A stretch of DNA of 64,000 bases from CAWJPW01 sp963844845 (GCA_963844845.1 CAWJPW010000001.1:62001-126000); one strand, 5' to 3'. Positions 9,123 to 16,898 are shown, numbered from the stretch's first letter. Program-made: numbers and translations. The notes: generated by a model not told the origin, from the letters alone.

Positions 9123-10493
9123 ATGCGCGACAAGGTGCTGGTAGGCAACGGCCAGGGTTTCTGGGGCGACAGCCCCGACACGCCCTGGGAGATGATCACC
9201 CGGGGACCGCTGGACTACCTGACCTTGGACTACCTTGCCGAGGTCACCATGTCGATCATGATGCGGCAGAAGATGCGCGACTCCAGCCGCGGCTACGCCA
9301 CCGACTTCCTCACCTTCCTCGAGCGCGGCCTGCCGGTGCTCATGGACAAGGGGATCCGGGTGGTGACCAACGCCGGCGGCCTCAACCCCCGCGCCTGCCG
9401 TGAACGGATCGGCGAGATCGCCGAGCGGGTCGGCGTGTACGGGCTCAAGGTCGGCGTCGTCGAAGGCGACGACCTGCTGCCGCGCTTCCAGGACCTGCTC
9501 GCCGACGGGCACCCCTTCGAGCACATGGAGACCGGGCAGCCGATCACCGAGCTGCGCCCGAAGGTGCTCTCGGTGAACGCCTACCTGGGCGCCGCCCAGG
9601 TCAAGGCAGCACTGGACGGCGGCGCCCACATCGTGGTCGCCGGCCGGATAACCGACACCTCGCTGGCGCTGGGGCCTTTTATGCACGAGTTCGGCTGGGC
9701 GGACGACGCCTGGGACCTCCTCGCCTCGGGGGTGGTGGCCGGGCACGTCATCGAGTGCGGCGCCCAGTCCACCGGTGGAATCTTCTCTCGCTGGTGGGAG
9801 GTCCCCGACCTCTGGGACATCGGCTACCCCATCGTCGAAGGCCACCCTGACGGCACGTTCGTGGTCACCAAGCACCCGGGCACCGGCGGCATGGTCACGG
9901 TGGACACCGTCTCCGAGCAGCTGCTCTACGAGATGGGCCGGCCCGACGAGTACATCACCCCCGACGTGGTCGCCGACTTCGGCGCCGCACGGATCGCTCC
10001 CGACGGCCCCGACCGCGTCCGCGTGGAGGGCGTCAAGGGCGCCCCCAAGACGCCGTTCTACAAGGTCTCCGCCACCTACCACGACGGCTACAAAGCGGTT
10101 GGTCACCTCACCATCTCCGGCCCGCGGGCACGGGAGAAAGCCCGGCTGTGCGCCGACCTGCTGTGGCGGCGCCTGGCCAGGGCCGGCGTCCCGGTGCCGG
10201 TGGAGGACCGTCTGGTGGAGCTGGTCGGGGCCGGGGCCTGCATGCCGGGGATCAACGAGGTCCGCTGCGACCCGCCCGAGGTCGTGCTGCGCGTGGGCAT
10301 GCGCTCCGCCGACCGCCGCAAGGTCGCCCGCTTCGGCATGGAGATCGCCCCCCTCATCACCTCGGGTCCCCCGGGCATCACCGGCTTCGCCGGCGGCCGT
10401 CCCAAACCCCAGGAGATCGTCGCCTACTGGCCGGCCCTGGTGGACAAGGAAGCGGTGGACCCCGGCGTCGAGGTGTCGGTGGCAGAGGTGTAA
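9123..10493 (+). CDS. AtuA-family protein (acyclic terpene utilisation family, DUF1446)
   Basis: A 456-residue protein of the AtuA/DUF1446 family. Recognised segments are GNGQGFWGDSP at the start, LTLDYLAEVTM, VVTNAGGLNPRAC, the long Gly-rich middle with VVAGRITDTSLALGP, and HVIECGAQSTGG. AtuA of Pseudomonas is needed for acyclic terpene degradation, but its chemistry is not defined; here no atu cluster surrounds it, so a terpene role is only suggestive. The start has a run of G before it as ribosome binding site. Its stop is immediately followed by an Rhs remnant, which marks the left edge of the scarred region. Confidence 0.85.
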   Translation: MRDKVLVGNGQGFWGDSPDTPWEMITRGPLDYLTLDYLAEVTMSIMMRQKMRDSSRGYATDFLTFLERGLPVLMDKGIRVVTNAGGLNPRACRERIGEIAERVGVYGLKVGVVEGDDLLPRFQDLLADGHPFEHMETGQPITELRPKVLSVNAYLGAAQVKAALDGGAHIVVAGRITDTSLALGPFMHEFGWADDAWDLLASGVVAGHVIECGAQSTGGIFSRWWEVPDLWDIGYPIVEGHPDGTFVVTKHPGTGGMVTVDTVSEQLLYEMGRPDEYITPDVVADFGAARIAPDGPDRVRVEGVKGAPKTPFYKVSATYHDGYKAVGHLTISGPRAREKARLCADLLWRRLARAGVPVPVEDRLVELVGAGACMPGINEVRCDPPEVVLRVGMRSADRRKVARFGMEIAPLITSGPPGITGFAGGRPKPQEIVAYWPALVDKEAVDPGVEVSVAEV

Positions 10494-10496
10494 CAG

Positions 10497-10647
10497 TGGC
10501 GGCGCGCCTATGACGACCTCGGAAACATCGTCCGGCGCGAGGTCCGTCCGTGTCGGCGGTACAGACTTCATGCATGCAAGGTACTACTCGTTCAACTTGG
10601 GACGGTTCTTGAGCGTGGATCCGGTGGGAGGGGAGGTCGGGTCGAGT
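10497..10647 (+). pseudogene. Rhs repeat-associated core remnant, frameshifted
   Basis: Two fragments of an Rhs core are readable in different frames. AYDDLGNIVRRE is read in frame from 10506, and HARYYSFNLGRFLSVDPVGG follows in the next frame from about 10573. The second is the hallmark core of Rhs/YD-repeat toxins just before the variable toxin domain. There is no start, no continuous frame and only about 50 codons, so this is debris of a much larger gene. It ends abruptly at the left inverted repeat of the transposase unit. Confidence 0.7.
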
Positions 10648-10650
10648 CAG

Positions 10651-10682
10651 CATCCGTGCCAGGTCAGACGATCCCGACGATC
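10651..10682 (+). repeat. Left 32-bp inverted repeat of the RAYT unit
   Basis: Begins CATCCGTGCCAGGTCAGACG and pairs with 11699-11730. The segment CCAGG at 10659-10663 is also followed by CCTGG at 10682-10686 and a GTAG at 10688-10691. That is loosely like the hairpin-plus-GTAG layout of REP sequences recognised by RAYT proteins. Confidence 0.8.
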
Positions 10683-10714
10683 CTGGAGTAGACTGGTCGT
10701 GAAGGACGGCAACG

Positions 10715-11698
10715 ATGCCCAGAGCGCACCGGCAACAGGTGGAGGGAGGCCTCTACCACGTCTACAACCGTTTCGCCCGCGGTGAGGAGATCTTCGCGGA
10801 CAGGGATGAGGCCGAGCGCTTCGTCGGGATGATCCGGGATGCCAAGGAGCGGGACGGCTTCGTCGTCTACGCCTGGTGCGTGATGTCGAACCACTATCAC
10901 CTCGCACTGCGAACCTCCGCAACGCCACTCTCCAGGACCATGGCGATCCTCCAGGGCGGGTCGAGCCGTTCCTTCAATCGGCGACGGCGACGCACCGGCC
11001 CGGTCTGGCAATCCCGCTACCAGGCGCGCCTGGTCGACGACCAACGCTACTTCGATCGGCTTGTCATCTACGTCCACCTCAACCCGGTTCGTGCTGGTCT
11101 GGTCGTGGATCCAGCGGACTACACCTTCTCCGGACACCGCGAGCTGCTCGGCAAGGTCAAGAACCCGCTGGTGGACGTCGATGACGCGCTGCACGGCTTC
11201 GCGGACACCCTGCGCGCTGCTCGCCGCGGGTACGTGCGACGGCTCGAGGGCGCGATCCAGAGCGACACCGGCTGCCGCACGAGGCTCGAGCTGCCCTGGT
11301 GGGGTCGGGACCGTGCCCTCGAGGCCGAGAAGGGTCGACCCTACGTCGACCTGCTCGGGCGCAGCACCGGTCTCGAGCGCCCCCGCCTCGACGCCGTCAG
11401 CTTTGTCGCTGCCGCGTGCAAGGCGCTGGGCATCGAGCTGCATGTCTTGACGAGCCACAGGAAGGACCAGGCGACAACACGTCTGCGCGAGCTGGTCGCA
11501 GCGGTCGGCATCGAGCGCTGGGGGCAGCGCGCAGGGGAGCTCGGCCGAGTCCTCCGCAAGCACCCCGACATGGTGAGCCGCTGGGCGAGGATGGCGGCCC
11601 GCCGGCGAACGGAGGACCCATCCCAGGCGGAGCGGAACGACGTCCTGGACCGGACGATCGCCGCTCAGATAGCGAACGATGAGAGCGTCGACCCATGA
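10715..11698 (+). CDS. REP-associated tyrosine transposase (Y1, IS200-like)
   Basis: A 327-residue single-strand DNA transposase of the RAYT branch. The HUH motif is at 60-62 (NHYHLAL), and the catalytic tyrosine is probably Tyr119 in the block IYVHLNPVRAGLV. The C-terminal 100 residues contain a helix-turn-helix region (RLDAVSFVAAACKALGIE through KHPDMVSRWARMAARR) resembling the DnaA domain IV fusions found in many RAYT proteins. RAYTs act on REP palindromes rather than moving as classical insertion sequences. The gene fills the space between the two 32-bp inverted repeats, and its stop overlaps a short downstream frame by four bases (ATGA). Confidence 0.92.
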   Translation: MPRAHRQQVEGGLYHVYNRFARGEEIFADRDEAERFVGMIRDAKERDGFVVYAWCVMSNHYHLALRTSATPLSRTMAILQGGSSRSFNRRRRRTGPVWQSRYQARLVDDQRYFDRLVIYVHLNPVRAGLVVDPADYTFSGHRELLGKVKNPLVDVDDALHGFADTLRAARRGYVRRLEGAIQSDTGCRTRLELPWWGRDRALEAEKGRPYVDLLGRSTGLERPRLDAVSFVAAACKALGIELHVLTSHRKDQATTRLRELVAAVGIERWGQRAGELGRVLRKHPDMVSRWARMAARRRTEDPSQAERNDVLDRTIAAQIANDESVDP

Positions 11699-11862
11699 GA
11701 TCGTCGGAATCGTCTGACCTGGCACGGATGATGGCCTACGGCCAGACCCGCGGGGACGCACTGCGCGCGGTGGAGGCCCTGGCGCTACGCGTCTTCGCCG
11801 ACCGGCTCGAGCATGGCGAGATCGACACCGAGCCGGTCTCGCTCTCCTTCATCGCCGCGTGA
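11695..11862 (+). pseudogene. hicB antitoxin, 5' truncated
   Basis: The C-terminal third of a HicB-type antitoxin is readable: MAYGQTRGDALRAVEALALR, then VFADRLEHGE and a SLSFIAA end, which match the conserved tail of HicB proteins. The N-terminal part is replaced by the right inverted repeat of the RAYT unit. An in-frame ATG at 11695 overlaps the transposase stop, so a 55-residue chimeric peptide could still be made by coupling. The next ATGs (11728, 11731) lie at the boundary of homology. Confidence 0.75.
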
Positions 11863-12071
11863 GCCGCTGGCCCTCCACGAAGGCGCGGCAGGTCCTCAAG
11901 GCCCTCCTCAAGATCGGCTGGACCGTCAAGCGCGAGACCGGCTCCCACAAGACCCTCGAGCGGCAAGGGTAGACCGACTATGTCTTCGCCTTCCACGACG
12001 GCGACGAGATCGGACCCAGGATGCTCGCCCGCATCGCCAAGCACACCGGGCTCAAGCCAGAGGACCTCTGA
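11859..12071 (+). pseudogene. hicA toxin with in-frame amber codon
   Basis: A HicA-type mRNA interferase frame starting at a GTG that overlaps the hicB stop (GTGA). The double-stranded-RNA-binding-like fold with the catalytic histidine is readable as TGSHKTLERQG, then a TAG at 11970-11972, then TDYVFAFHDGDEIG, PRMLARIAKHTGL and the stop at 12069. In intact relatives a tryptophan often sits where the TAG is, so this is probably a single nonsense change. With the antitoxin truncated as well, the pair is almost certainly dead. Confidence 0.8.
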
Positions 12072-12086
12072 CCTTCCTCGGCGCTA

Positions 12087-12253
12087 CTGGTGTCCTGTCT
12101 GGACAATCCCAATGGACTATTCGCATGTCTCTGCGGCCCCTGGCTGCGTTGCTCCTCCTCGAAGCAGCGCTGCTACGACTTCGTCGTCGCGCCCTGCCAG
12201 GAACCACGCCGGCCGCGCGAATAGCGCATCGGTCTTCCCAAACGGGACACTAG
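12087..12253. mobile_element. 167-bp foldback (MITE-like) element, copy 1
   Basis: About 92% identical, without gaps, to the 167-bp sequence at 19587-19753. The right end reads CCAAACGGGACACTAG and the left end CTGGTGTCCTGTCTGG, which is the mutated inverted counterpart. The interior also pairs imperfectly over its full length, so a single strand would fold into one long hairpin. It has no coding capacity. The terminal CTAG supplies the TAG stop codon of the DsrE-like gene on the minus strand. The left end lies 16 bases after the hicA remnant. Confidence 0.85.
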
Positions 12254-12702
12254 AACACCAGGTGCAGGTCCGAGCCGACGGCTATCTTGAGGAAGTCCTC
12301 GGCGAGCATGATCTCCACCCCCTCGATGAAGTCCTCCTGCCCGAGCTCGAAGAGGTCGGCGGAGGTCTTGCACGCGAGGAACCGCACCCCCTCCATCTGG
12401 GCCATGGCGAGCATGTCCTCGGGGTAGGCGATGTCCCGGCGGTCCATGACCTCACGCAGCTCCTCGGTGACCTCTTCCGCCTCGCTGGCGCCCGCCCCGG
12501 TCGGGTAGTAGCGGAGGGCCTCCAGCTGGCCGGGACGGATCATGTGAAGGCCTTCGAAGGTGAAGTAGATGAGGGTCTCGAACCCGAGCCGGGCGGAGTT
12601 CAGGGCCAGGATCAGCAGGCCGAAGGCGCTCTGCATGGTGAAGTTGGTGCAGACCAACGCGATCCGCCGCCGGGAAAGACTGCTGGTGTTGGGTCCGGCC
12701 AT
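12250..12702 (-). CDS. DsrE/DsrF-like family protein
   Basis: A 150-residue small alpha/beta protein of the DsrE-like superfamily, judged from the segment ALVCTNFTMQSAFGLLILAL, a following FETLIYFTFEGL, a central helix and VRFLACKTSADLFEL. In relatives such proteins handle sulfur transfer or have unknown roles; the Cys in FLACKTS is at the position often used for persulfide. The ATG at 12702 has GGAGG seven bases upstream; the longer open frame before it is rejected. Its TAG stop lies within the terminal CTAG of the foldback element, so the natural C-terminus may have been preserved or slightly altered by insertion. Confidence 0.75.
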   Translation of the reverse strand: MAGPNTSSLSRRRIALVCTNFTMQSAFGLLILALNSARLGFETLIYFTFEGLHMIRPGQLEALRYYPTGAGASEAEEVTEELREVMDRRDIAYPEDMLAMAQMEGVRFLACKTSADLFELGQEDFIEGVEIMLAEDFLKIAVGSDLHLVF

Positions 12703-13182
12703 GTATCCTCCACCCCCGGGCGGGGTCCTCTCGACATCCCTCTCCACACTTGGGCCGCCGCCTTGGAGCAACAGCGGTCTCACCCTCGGCATTGCGGCGG
12801 TGCGCCTAGCAGTGCAAGGCCCGACGACTTTTGTAAGAATTGGGGTGCCCGGCCCACCAACTCTTGCAAACTTGGCGGGCGAACGAAGAAGACACCCGGC
12901 ACCCGAGCGGACGCGGTCGGGCGCCGGAGGTACTCGAGGAGCCACGCCTTCAGATCGTCGTACTCGGTCTTGCCGAGGGGCCAGAGGTCCTCAGAGCATG
13001 CTGGTTGCGCGAGTGCCACTGCCACCGGGCGCCAGCTCTCCCGGTTCCGAGCAGCGACGCAGCTGACGTCCAACTCGATCGAGCCCGTCTTCATTTTTCG
13101 AGTGACCATTCAGCCAGGCTGAGGTAGACTCCCCCCTGGAATGTCGTTTGAGACCAGAAACTGTCTCAACTCGGGAGGTCGC
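12703..13182. other. 480-bp intergenic region before the HMG-CoA synthase operon
   Basis: Lies between divergent genes. It holds one doubtful minus-strand frame (listed separately) and an imperfect inverted repeat at 12830-12843 / 12857-12870 (12 of 14 positions). The 45 bases before 13183 include GTAGACT (13125-13131), a possible -10 for the downstream operon. Nothing else recognisable. Confidence 0.4.
12780..13109 (-). CDS. Possible small gene or gene remnant, unknown
   Basis: A 109-codon frame; a more likely start is the ATG at 13094. For the first 60-65 codons, third positions are almost all G or C like real genes here, and the peptide looks protein-like (ESWRPVAVALAQPACSEDLW, then TEYDDLKAWLLEYLRRP). 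After that the codon pattern fades, so the 3' end is probably not the original one. I do not recognise the family. It may be a truncated gene next to the scarred 10.5-12.7 kb region. Confidence 0.3.
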   Translation of the reverse strand: MVTRKMKTGSIELDVSCVAARNRESWRPVAVALAQPACSEDLWPLGKTEYDDLKAWLLEYLRRPTASARVPGVFFVRPPSLQELVGRAPQFLQKSSGLALLGAPPQCRG

Positions 13183-14241
13183 ATGAAGGTCGGAATCGTC
13201 GGATACGGCGCGTTCATCCCCCGCCGGCGGATCAAGCTCGAGGAGATCGCCAAGGTGTGGGGCGCGGACGCCATCGCCTTCCGCCGCGGGCTGCAGCTCT
13301 ACGAGAAGTCAGTCCCCGGCGCGGACGAGGACACCGTCACGATGTCGGTGGAAGCGGGCCGTAAAGCGCTCCTACGCACCGGCGGTATCAACCCCGCCGA
13401 CATCGGCGCCGTCTACATCGGGAGCGAGTCACACCCTTACGCCGTCAAGCCTTCCGGCACCGTCGTGGCCGAGGCGCTGGGCATCACCCCGTCGGTGCAC
13501 GTTGCCGACCTGGAGTTCGCGTGCAAGGCCGGCACCGAGGGCATGTACCTGGCACAGTCGCTGGTCAAGGCCGGCGAGGTGCGCTACGCCCTGGGGATCG
13601 GCGCCGACACGTCCCAGGGCGCCCCCGGCGACGCTCTCGAGTACTCGGCCGCCGCCGGCGCCGCCGCCTTCATCTTCGGCGCGGAGAAGGACCTGATCAT
13701 CGCCGAGGTGGAGGCCACCTACTCGTACACCAGCGACACGCCGGACTTCTGGCGCCGGGAGTACATGCACTACCCGCGGCACGGCAGCCGTTTCACCGGT
13801 GAGCCCGCCTACTTCAAGCACGTCACAGGCTCGGCCGAGGGCATCATGAGCCAGACCGGCCTGAAGCCTGCCGACTTTGCCCACGCCGTCTTCCACCAGC
13901 CCAACGGAAAGTTCCCCATGCGGGTCGGCAAGAGGCTGGGCTTCTCGAAGGCGCAGATGGAGACCGGCTGGCTCTCGCCGTGGCTCGGCAACACCTACTC
14001 CGGCGCCTCGCCGGTGGGGCTCACGGCGATCCTCGACGTGGCCAAGCCCGGCGACCTGGTGCTGCTCACCTCGTTCGGCTCCGGCGCCGGCTCGGACTCC
14101 TTCGTCTTCCGGGTCACCGAGCGTGTGAGCGCCGTGCAGGGCCTCGCCGCGCGCACCCGGCCGCAGCTGGACGAGAACCTCATCTACGTGGACTACGGAA
14201 CCTACGCCAAGCTCCGCGGCAAGATCCGCATGGGCGAGTGA
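13183..14241 (+). CDS. Hydroxymethylglutaryl-CoA synthase, archaeal type
   Basis: A 352-residue condensing enzyme joining acetyl-CoA and acetoacetyl-CoA. It shows the archaeal-type signatures: YIGSESHPYAVKPSGT, the catalytic Cys114 in DLEFACKAGTEG, YPRHGSRFTGEPAYFKH, and His238 in FHQPNGKFPMRVGKRLGF. The ATG at 13183 has GGGAGG upstream and matches the family start; an in-frame ATG at 13141 is not favoured. It is first in an operon with a thiolase (10 bases downstream) and a DUF35 zinc-ribbon protein, the same three-gene set that forms a channelled complex in archaea. ispG elsewhere in the window indicates a MEP pathway, so the purpose of this enzyme is unclear. Confidence 0.93.
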   Translation: MKVGIVGYGAFIPRRRIKLEEIAKVWGADAIAFRRGLQLYEKSVPGADEDTVTMSVEAGRKALLRTGGINPADIGAVYIGSESHPYAVKPSGTVVAEALGITPSVHVADLEFACKAGTEGMYLAQSLVKAGEVRYALGIGADTSQGAPGDALEYSAAAGAAAFIFGAEKDLIIAEVEATYSYTSDTPDFWRREYMHYPRHGSRFTGEPAYFKHVTGSAEGIMSQTGLKPADFAHAVFHQPNGKFPMRVGKRLGFSKAQMETGWLSPWLGNTYSGASPVGLTAILDVAKPGDLVLLTSFGSGAGSDSFVFRVTERVSAVQGLAARTRPQLDENLIYVDYGTYAKLRGKIRMGE

Positions 14242-14251
14242 GGAGGGGCTG

Positions 14252-15409
14252 ATGCGCGACGTAGCGATCATCGGCGTCGGAATCATGAAGTGGGGCGAGC
14301 TATGGGATCGCCCCCTGCGCGACATCTGGACCGAGGCGGCGCTCGCCGCCCTCGCGGACGCGAAGGTCGACGCCGTCGACCTCATTACGGTTGGCTGCAT
14401 GTCCGGCGGGCTCTTCGTGGGCCAGGAGCACCTCGCCTCCCAGCTTCCCGACGAGCTGGGCATGGCCGGGGTGGCCGCCTCCCGGGTCGAGTCGGCGTGC
14501 GCCTCCGGCGGCCTCGCCGTGCGCACCGGCTTCGCCGAAGTGGCGTCCGGCCTCTCCGACGTGGTGCTGGTCACCGGCGTCGAGAAGATGACCGACGTGG
14601 ACGGCAACATGGCCACCTACGCCCTCGGCACGGCGGCCGACGCCGAGCTGGAGGGCTTCAACGGCATCACCTTCCCGGGCCTCTACGCCATGATGGCGAG
14701 GCTGCACATGCAGCGGTGGGGGACCACCTCCGAGCAGCTCGCAGCGGTGGCGGTCAAGAACCACGCCAACGGCCTGCTCAACCCGCACGCACAGTACCGC
14801 ATGAAGATCTCGGTCCCGGACGTGCTGGAGTCCACGATGGTGGCGGATCCCCTGCATCTCTTCGACTGCTCCCCCATCACCGACGGCGCCGCCGCACTGG
14901 TGCTGACCACGGTGGAGCACGCCCGCGAGCTGGGCGCCGAGCCCCTGGTCCGCATCACCGGGTCGGGGCTCGCCACCGCCGCCATCGCACTGCAAAACCG
15001 CGCCGACCTGAGCGAGCTCAAGGCGGTGGAGGCCGCCGCCGGACGCGCCTATCGCATGGCCGGACGCGGTCCCACTGACCTCGACGTGGTCGAGGTCCAC
15101 GACTGCTTCACCATCGCCGAAATCATGGCCACCGAGGCGCTCGGGCTGTTCGAGCCGGGCCAGGGCGGGCCGGCCGCCGCCGCGGGGAAGACCGCACGAG
15201 ACGGCAGCATCCCGGTGAACACCTCGGGCGGGCTCAAGTCCAAGGGTCACCCGGTGGGAGCCACCGGCGTGGCTCAGGTGGTGGAGCTGGTGAGCCAGCT
15301 GCGCGGCCAGGCCGGCGAGCGCCAGGTGGAAGGCGCCCGCATCGGACTGGCGCAGAACATGGGCGGCTCCGGCGGCAGCGCCGTGGTGCACATCGTGGAG
15401 GTGGCGTGA
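14252..15409 (+). CDS. Thiolase (acetyl-CoA acetyltransferase, archaeal/SCP2-like)
   Basis: A 385-residue thiolase expected to make acetoacetyl-CoA for the preceding HMG-CoA synthase. The nucleophilic cysteine is Cys83 in ESACASGGLAV. The other active-site blocks are VEVHDCFTIAE, NTSGGLKSKGHPVGATG and the C-terminal NMGGSGGSAVVHI, where the usual second catalytic Cys of biosynthetic thiolases is replaced, as in the archaeal/SCP2-like branch. AGGAGGGG precedes the ATG. Its stop overlaps the DUF35 start by one base (TGATG). Confidence 0.92.
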   Translation: MRDVAIIGVGIMKWGELWDRPLRDIWTEAALAALADAKVDAVDLITVGCMSGGLFVGQEHLASQLPDELGMAGVAASRVESACASGGLAVRTGFAEVASGLSDVVLVTGVEKMTDVDGNMATYALGTAADAELEGFNGITFPGLYAMMARLHMQRWGTTSEQLAAVAVKNHANGLLNPHAQYRMKISVPDVLESTMVADPLHLFDCSPITDGAAALVLTTVEHARELGAEPLVRITGSGLATAAIALQNRADLSELKAVEAAAGRAYRMAGRGPTDLDVVEVHDCFTIAEIMATEALGLFEPGQGGPAAAAGKTARDGSIPVNTSGGLKSKGHPVGATGVAQVVELVSQLRGQAGERQVEGARIGLAQNMGGSGGSAVVHIVEVA

Positions 15410-15807
15410 TGTTCTCACCGGCACGCGCATGGCGTCAGTATCCGCAGCGCTACCGCCTCGAGGCGGGCCGCTGTATCGGCTGCGGCAAGATCCTCTTTCC
15501 CCCGCGCCGGGTGTGCCCCGAGTGCGGGGCCCAGGAGTTCCAGCTGGTCACTCTCCCGCGCACCGGCAAGGTGGTCACCTTCACGGTGGTGCGCGTCCCG
15601 CCGGCCGGCTTCGTCGACCAGACGCCCCTGCCCATCGCCATCGTGGAGCTCGACAACGGCGTGCGGGTGATGGCTCAGGTGGGTGACGTCGCCGACGTCG
15701 CAGAGCTCGAGATCGGAATGCCGGTGCGCCTGGAGTTCCGTCGCATCCAGTCGGACGGCGAGGCCGGCGTCCTGTTCTACGGCCACAAGGCGGTACCCGA
15801 ACGGTAA
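15409..15807 (+). CDS. DUF35 zinc-ribbon/OB-fold protein of the thiolase-HMGCS complex
   Basis: A 132-residue protein with an N-terminal rubredoxin-like zinc ribbon (Cys22, Cys25, Cys36, Cys39: CIGC and CPEC) and a C-terminal OB-fold (GKVVTFTVVRVPPAGF, PIAIVELDNGVRVMAQV). In archaea DUF35 proteins bridge thiolase and HMG-CoA synthase and bind CoA so that acetoacetyl-CoA is channelled. The ATG at 15409 overlaps the thiolase stop; an in-frame GTG one codon earlier is an alternative. It closes the operon and is followed by a strong terminator 13 bases downstream. Confidence 0.93.
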   Translation: MFSPARAWRQYPQRYRLEAGRCIGCGKILFPPRRVCPECGAQEFQLVTLPRTGKVVTFTVVRVPPAGFVDQTPLPIAIVELDNGVRVMAQVGDVADVAELEIGMPVRLEFRRIQSDGEAGVLFYGHKAVPER

Positions 15808-15820
15808 GAGGGACAAAGAA

Positions 15821-15851
15821 GCGGGCCCCGCAGTGCGGGGCCCGCGTTTTA
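15821..15851 (+). terminator. Rho-independent terminator of the HMGCS operon
   Basis: A perfect 11-bp stem, GCGGGCCCCGC / GCGGGGCCCGC, with loop AGT at 15821-15845, followed by GTTTTACT. It is also positioned to serve the convergent gene ending at 15867. Confidence 0.85.
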
Positions 15852-15866
15852 CTCTCTCGAGCGTCG

Positions 15867-16736
15867 TCAGTTCCGGTAGGGGCAGTCGCCGCTGCCGGGA
15901 CCGCTCCCCGGACCGGCGCCCCGGGCCCGACCCATTCCCCGCCCATGGTGACGGCCCATCAGCGGCCGACCCGTCTCGGGATCGCGCAGCTGGAGAGTGG
16001 CACCGGTGACCGGGTCCACGACGGAGACGGCCACCAGGTGACCCTGCGGCGACGGCGCCACCGTCACCGTGAGGTCCTGGCCCGGCTCGAGCTTCAGGCC
16101 CGACGCTGCCAGCGCGTGGAAGGGACCCACCACGATCTCACGGCTTGAGCCGCCGACGTCGAGGGTCACGGTGGGCAGACCCTCGCCGGGTCCGCCCGAG
16201 AAGGCCGTGACCTTTCCGGAGAGGGTTTCGGCCTGGCTCATGTCGGGACCGGCGCAGCCCGCCCCCCGGCCCGCCGCGGCGCCCATGCCCCGAGCCCGTC
16301 CCCCGGACTGCTCACCGTTCACCGTTCCCGCCTGGTTGCCCCGCCGGCGAGGCCCGCTCCAAAGCGGGTACCCCTCGCCGTTGCGCAGCTCGACGGACGT
16401 GCCCAGCGTCAGGTTCTTCACCGAGCCGGCGACGCCGTCCACCGGGCAGCCGCTGCACGGGTACACCAGCGCCTCCACCTGGTCGCCCGGGTGGGCGCTG
16501 AAGCCCTTCTCCTCCAGGAACCACAGTGGGGCCACCGCCAGGCCCACGTTGCCACGGCTGGCGTCGTCGACAGTCAGAACTGGATGGCCGGCGCCGCGCG
16601 CCGCGGTGAACGACACCACCGGGCCCAGCACCGTGAAGGCCGCCGTCGTGTTCACCTGGGGACCGCCCCCCTGCTGCGCCCACGCCGCTCCGGCGGCCAG
16701 GATCATCACCACGCTCAGGATCATCACTTTCTTCAT
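15867..16736 (-). CDS. Secreted Gly-rich protein with CSGCP motif, unknown function
   Basis: A 289-residue exported protein with a clean signal peptide (MKKVMILSVVMILAAGAAWA, cleavage near Ala20-Gln21). The mature part has a PCSGCP motif around residue 93 (possible metal or redox site), a central QAETLSGKVTAFSGG segment starting a beta-rich domain, and a Gly/Arg/His-rich tail with GRHHGRGMGRARG. No family recognised. ATG 16736 has GGGAGG upstream; the much longer open frame that continues past it is spurious. A sigma-54-type promoter lies 50-65 bases upstream, and a two-component system with a sigma-54 activator is divergent from it, so it is the likely target of that system. Confidence 0.8.
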   Translation of the reverse strand: MKKVMILSVVMILAAGAAWAQQGGGPQVNTTAAFTVLGPVVSFTAARGAGHPVLTVDDASRGNVGLAVAPLWFLEEKGFSAHPGDQVEALVYPCSGCPVDGVAGSVKNLTLGTSVELRNGEGYPLWSGPRRRGNQAGTVNGEQSGGRARGMGAAAGRGAGCAGPDMSQAETLSGKVTAFSGGPGEGLPTVTLDVGGSSREIVVGPFHALAASGLKLEPGQDLTVTVAPSPQGHLVAVSVVDPVTGATLQLRDPETGRPLMGRHHGRGMGRARGAGPGSGPGSGDCPYRN

Positions 16737-16785
16737 GAGAACCTCCCTTGGTCTCGCGCCGCAACCGGCGCTCACCCCGACGTAC

Positions 16786-16801
16786 TGCAGGGCTCGTGCC
16801 A
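16786..16801 (-). promoter_or_regulatory. Sigma-54-type promoter
   Basis: On the minus strand this reads TGGCACGAGCCCTGCA, differing from the consensus TGGCACG-N4-TTGCW only at one -12 base; GG and GC are separated by the required ten bases. Predicted start would leave a leader of roughly 35-40 bases before the ATG at 16736. Confidence 0.7.
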
Positions 16802-16898
16802 GTTCTGCCGCGCACAGCGCAAGACGCTTCCCTTGAAACTGATGCACACGAGAAACCCAGAGCACAGGAGGCCTGGCTGCAGCGCCGCACTGCACGGG

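Larger units (their letters stand above)
10651..11730 (+). mobile_element. RAYT-type element bounded by 32-bp inverted repeats
   Basis: A 1080-bp unit holding one transposase gene. Its ends, 10651-10682 and the reverse complement of 11699-11730, agree at 31 of 32 positions (single C/T difference). The left end abuts an Rhs remnant and the right end abuts a truncated hicB. The flanks come from unrelated genes, so the unit has probably been involved in a deletion or rearrangement as well as insertion. No target duplication was identified. Confidence 0.8.

Noticed and set aside
12830..12870. Imperfect 14-bp inverted repeat as an operator or RNA
   Set aside because: Two mismatches, no partner site, and it lies within the doubtful frame; left as part of the intergenic note.
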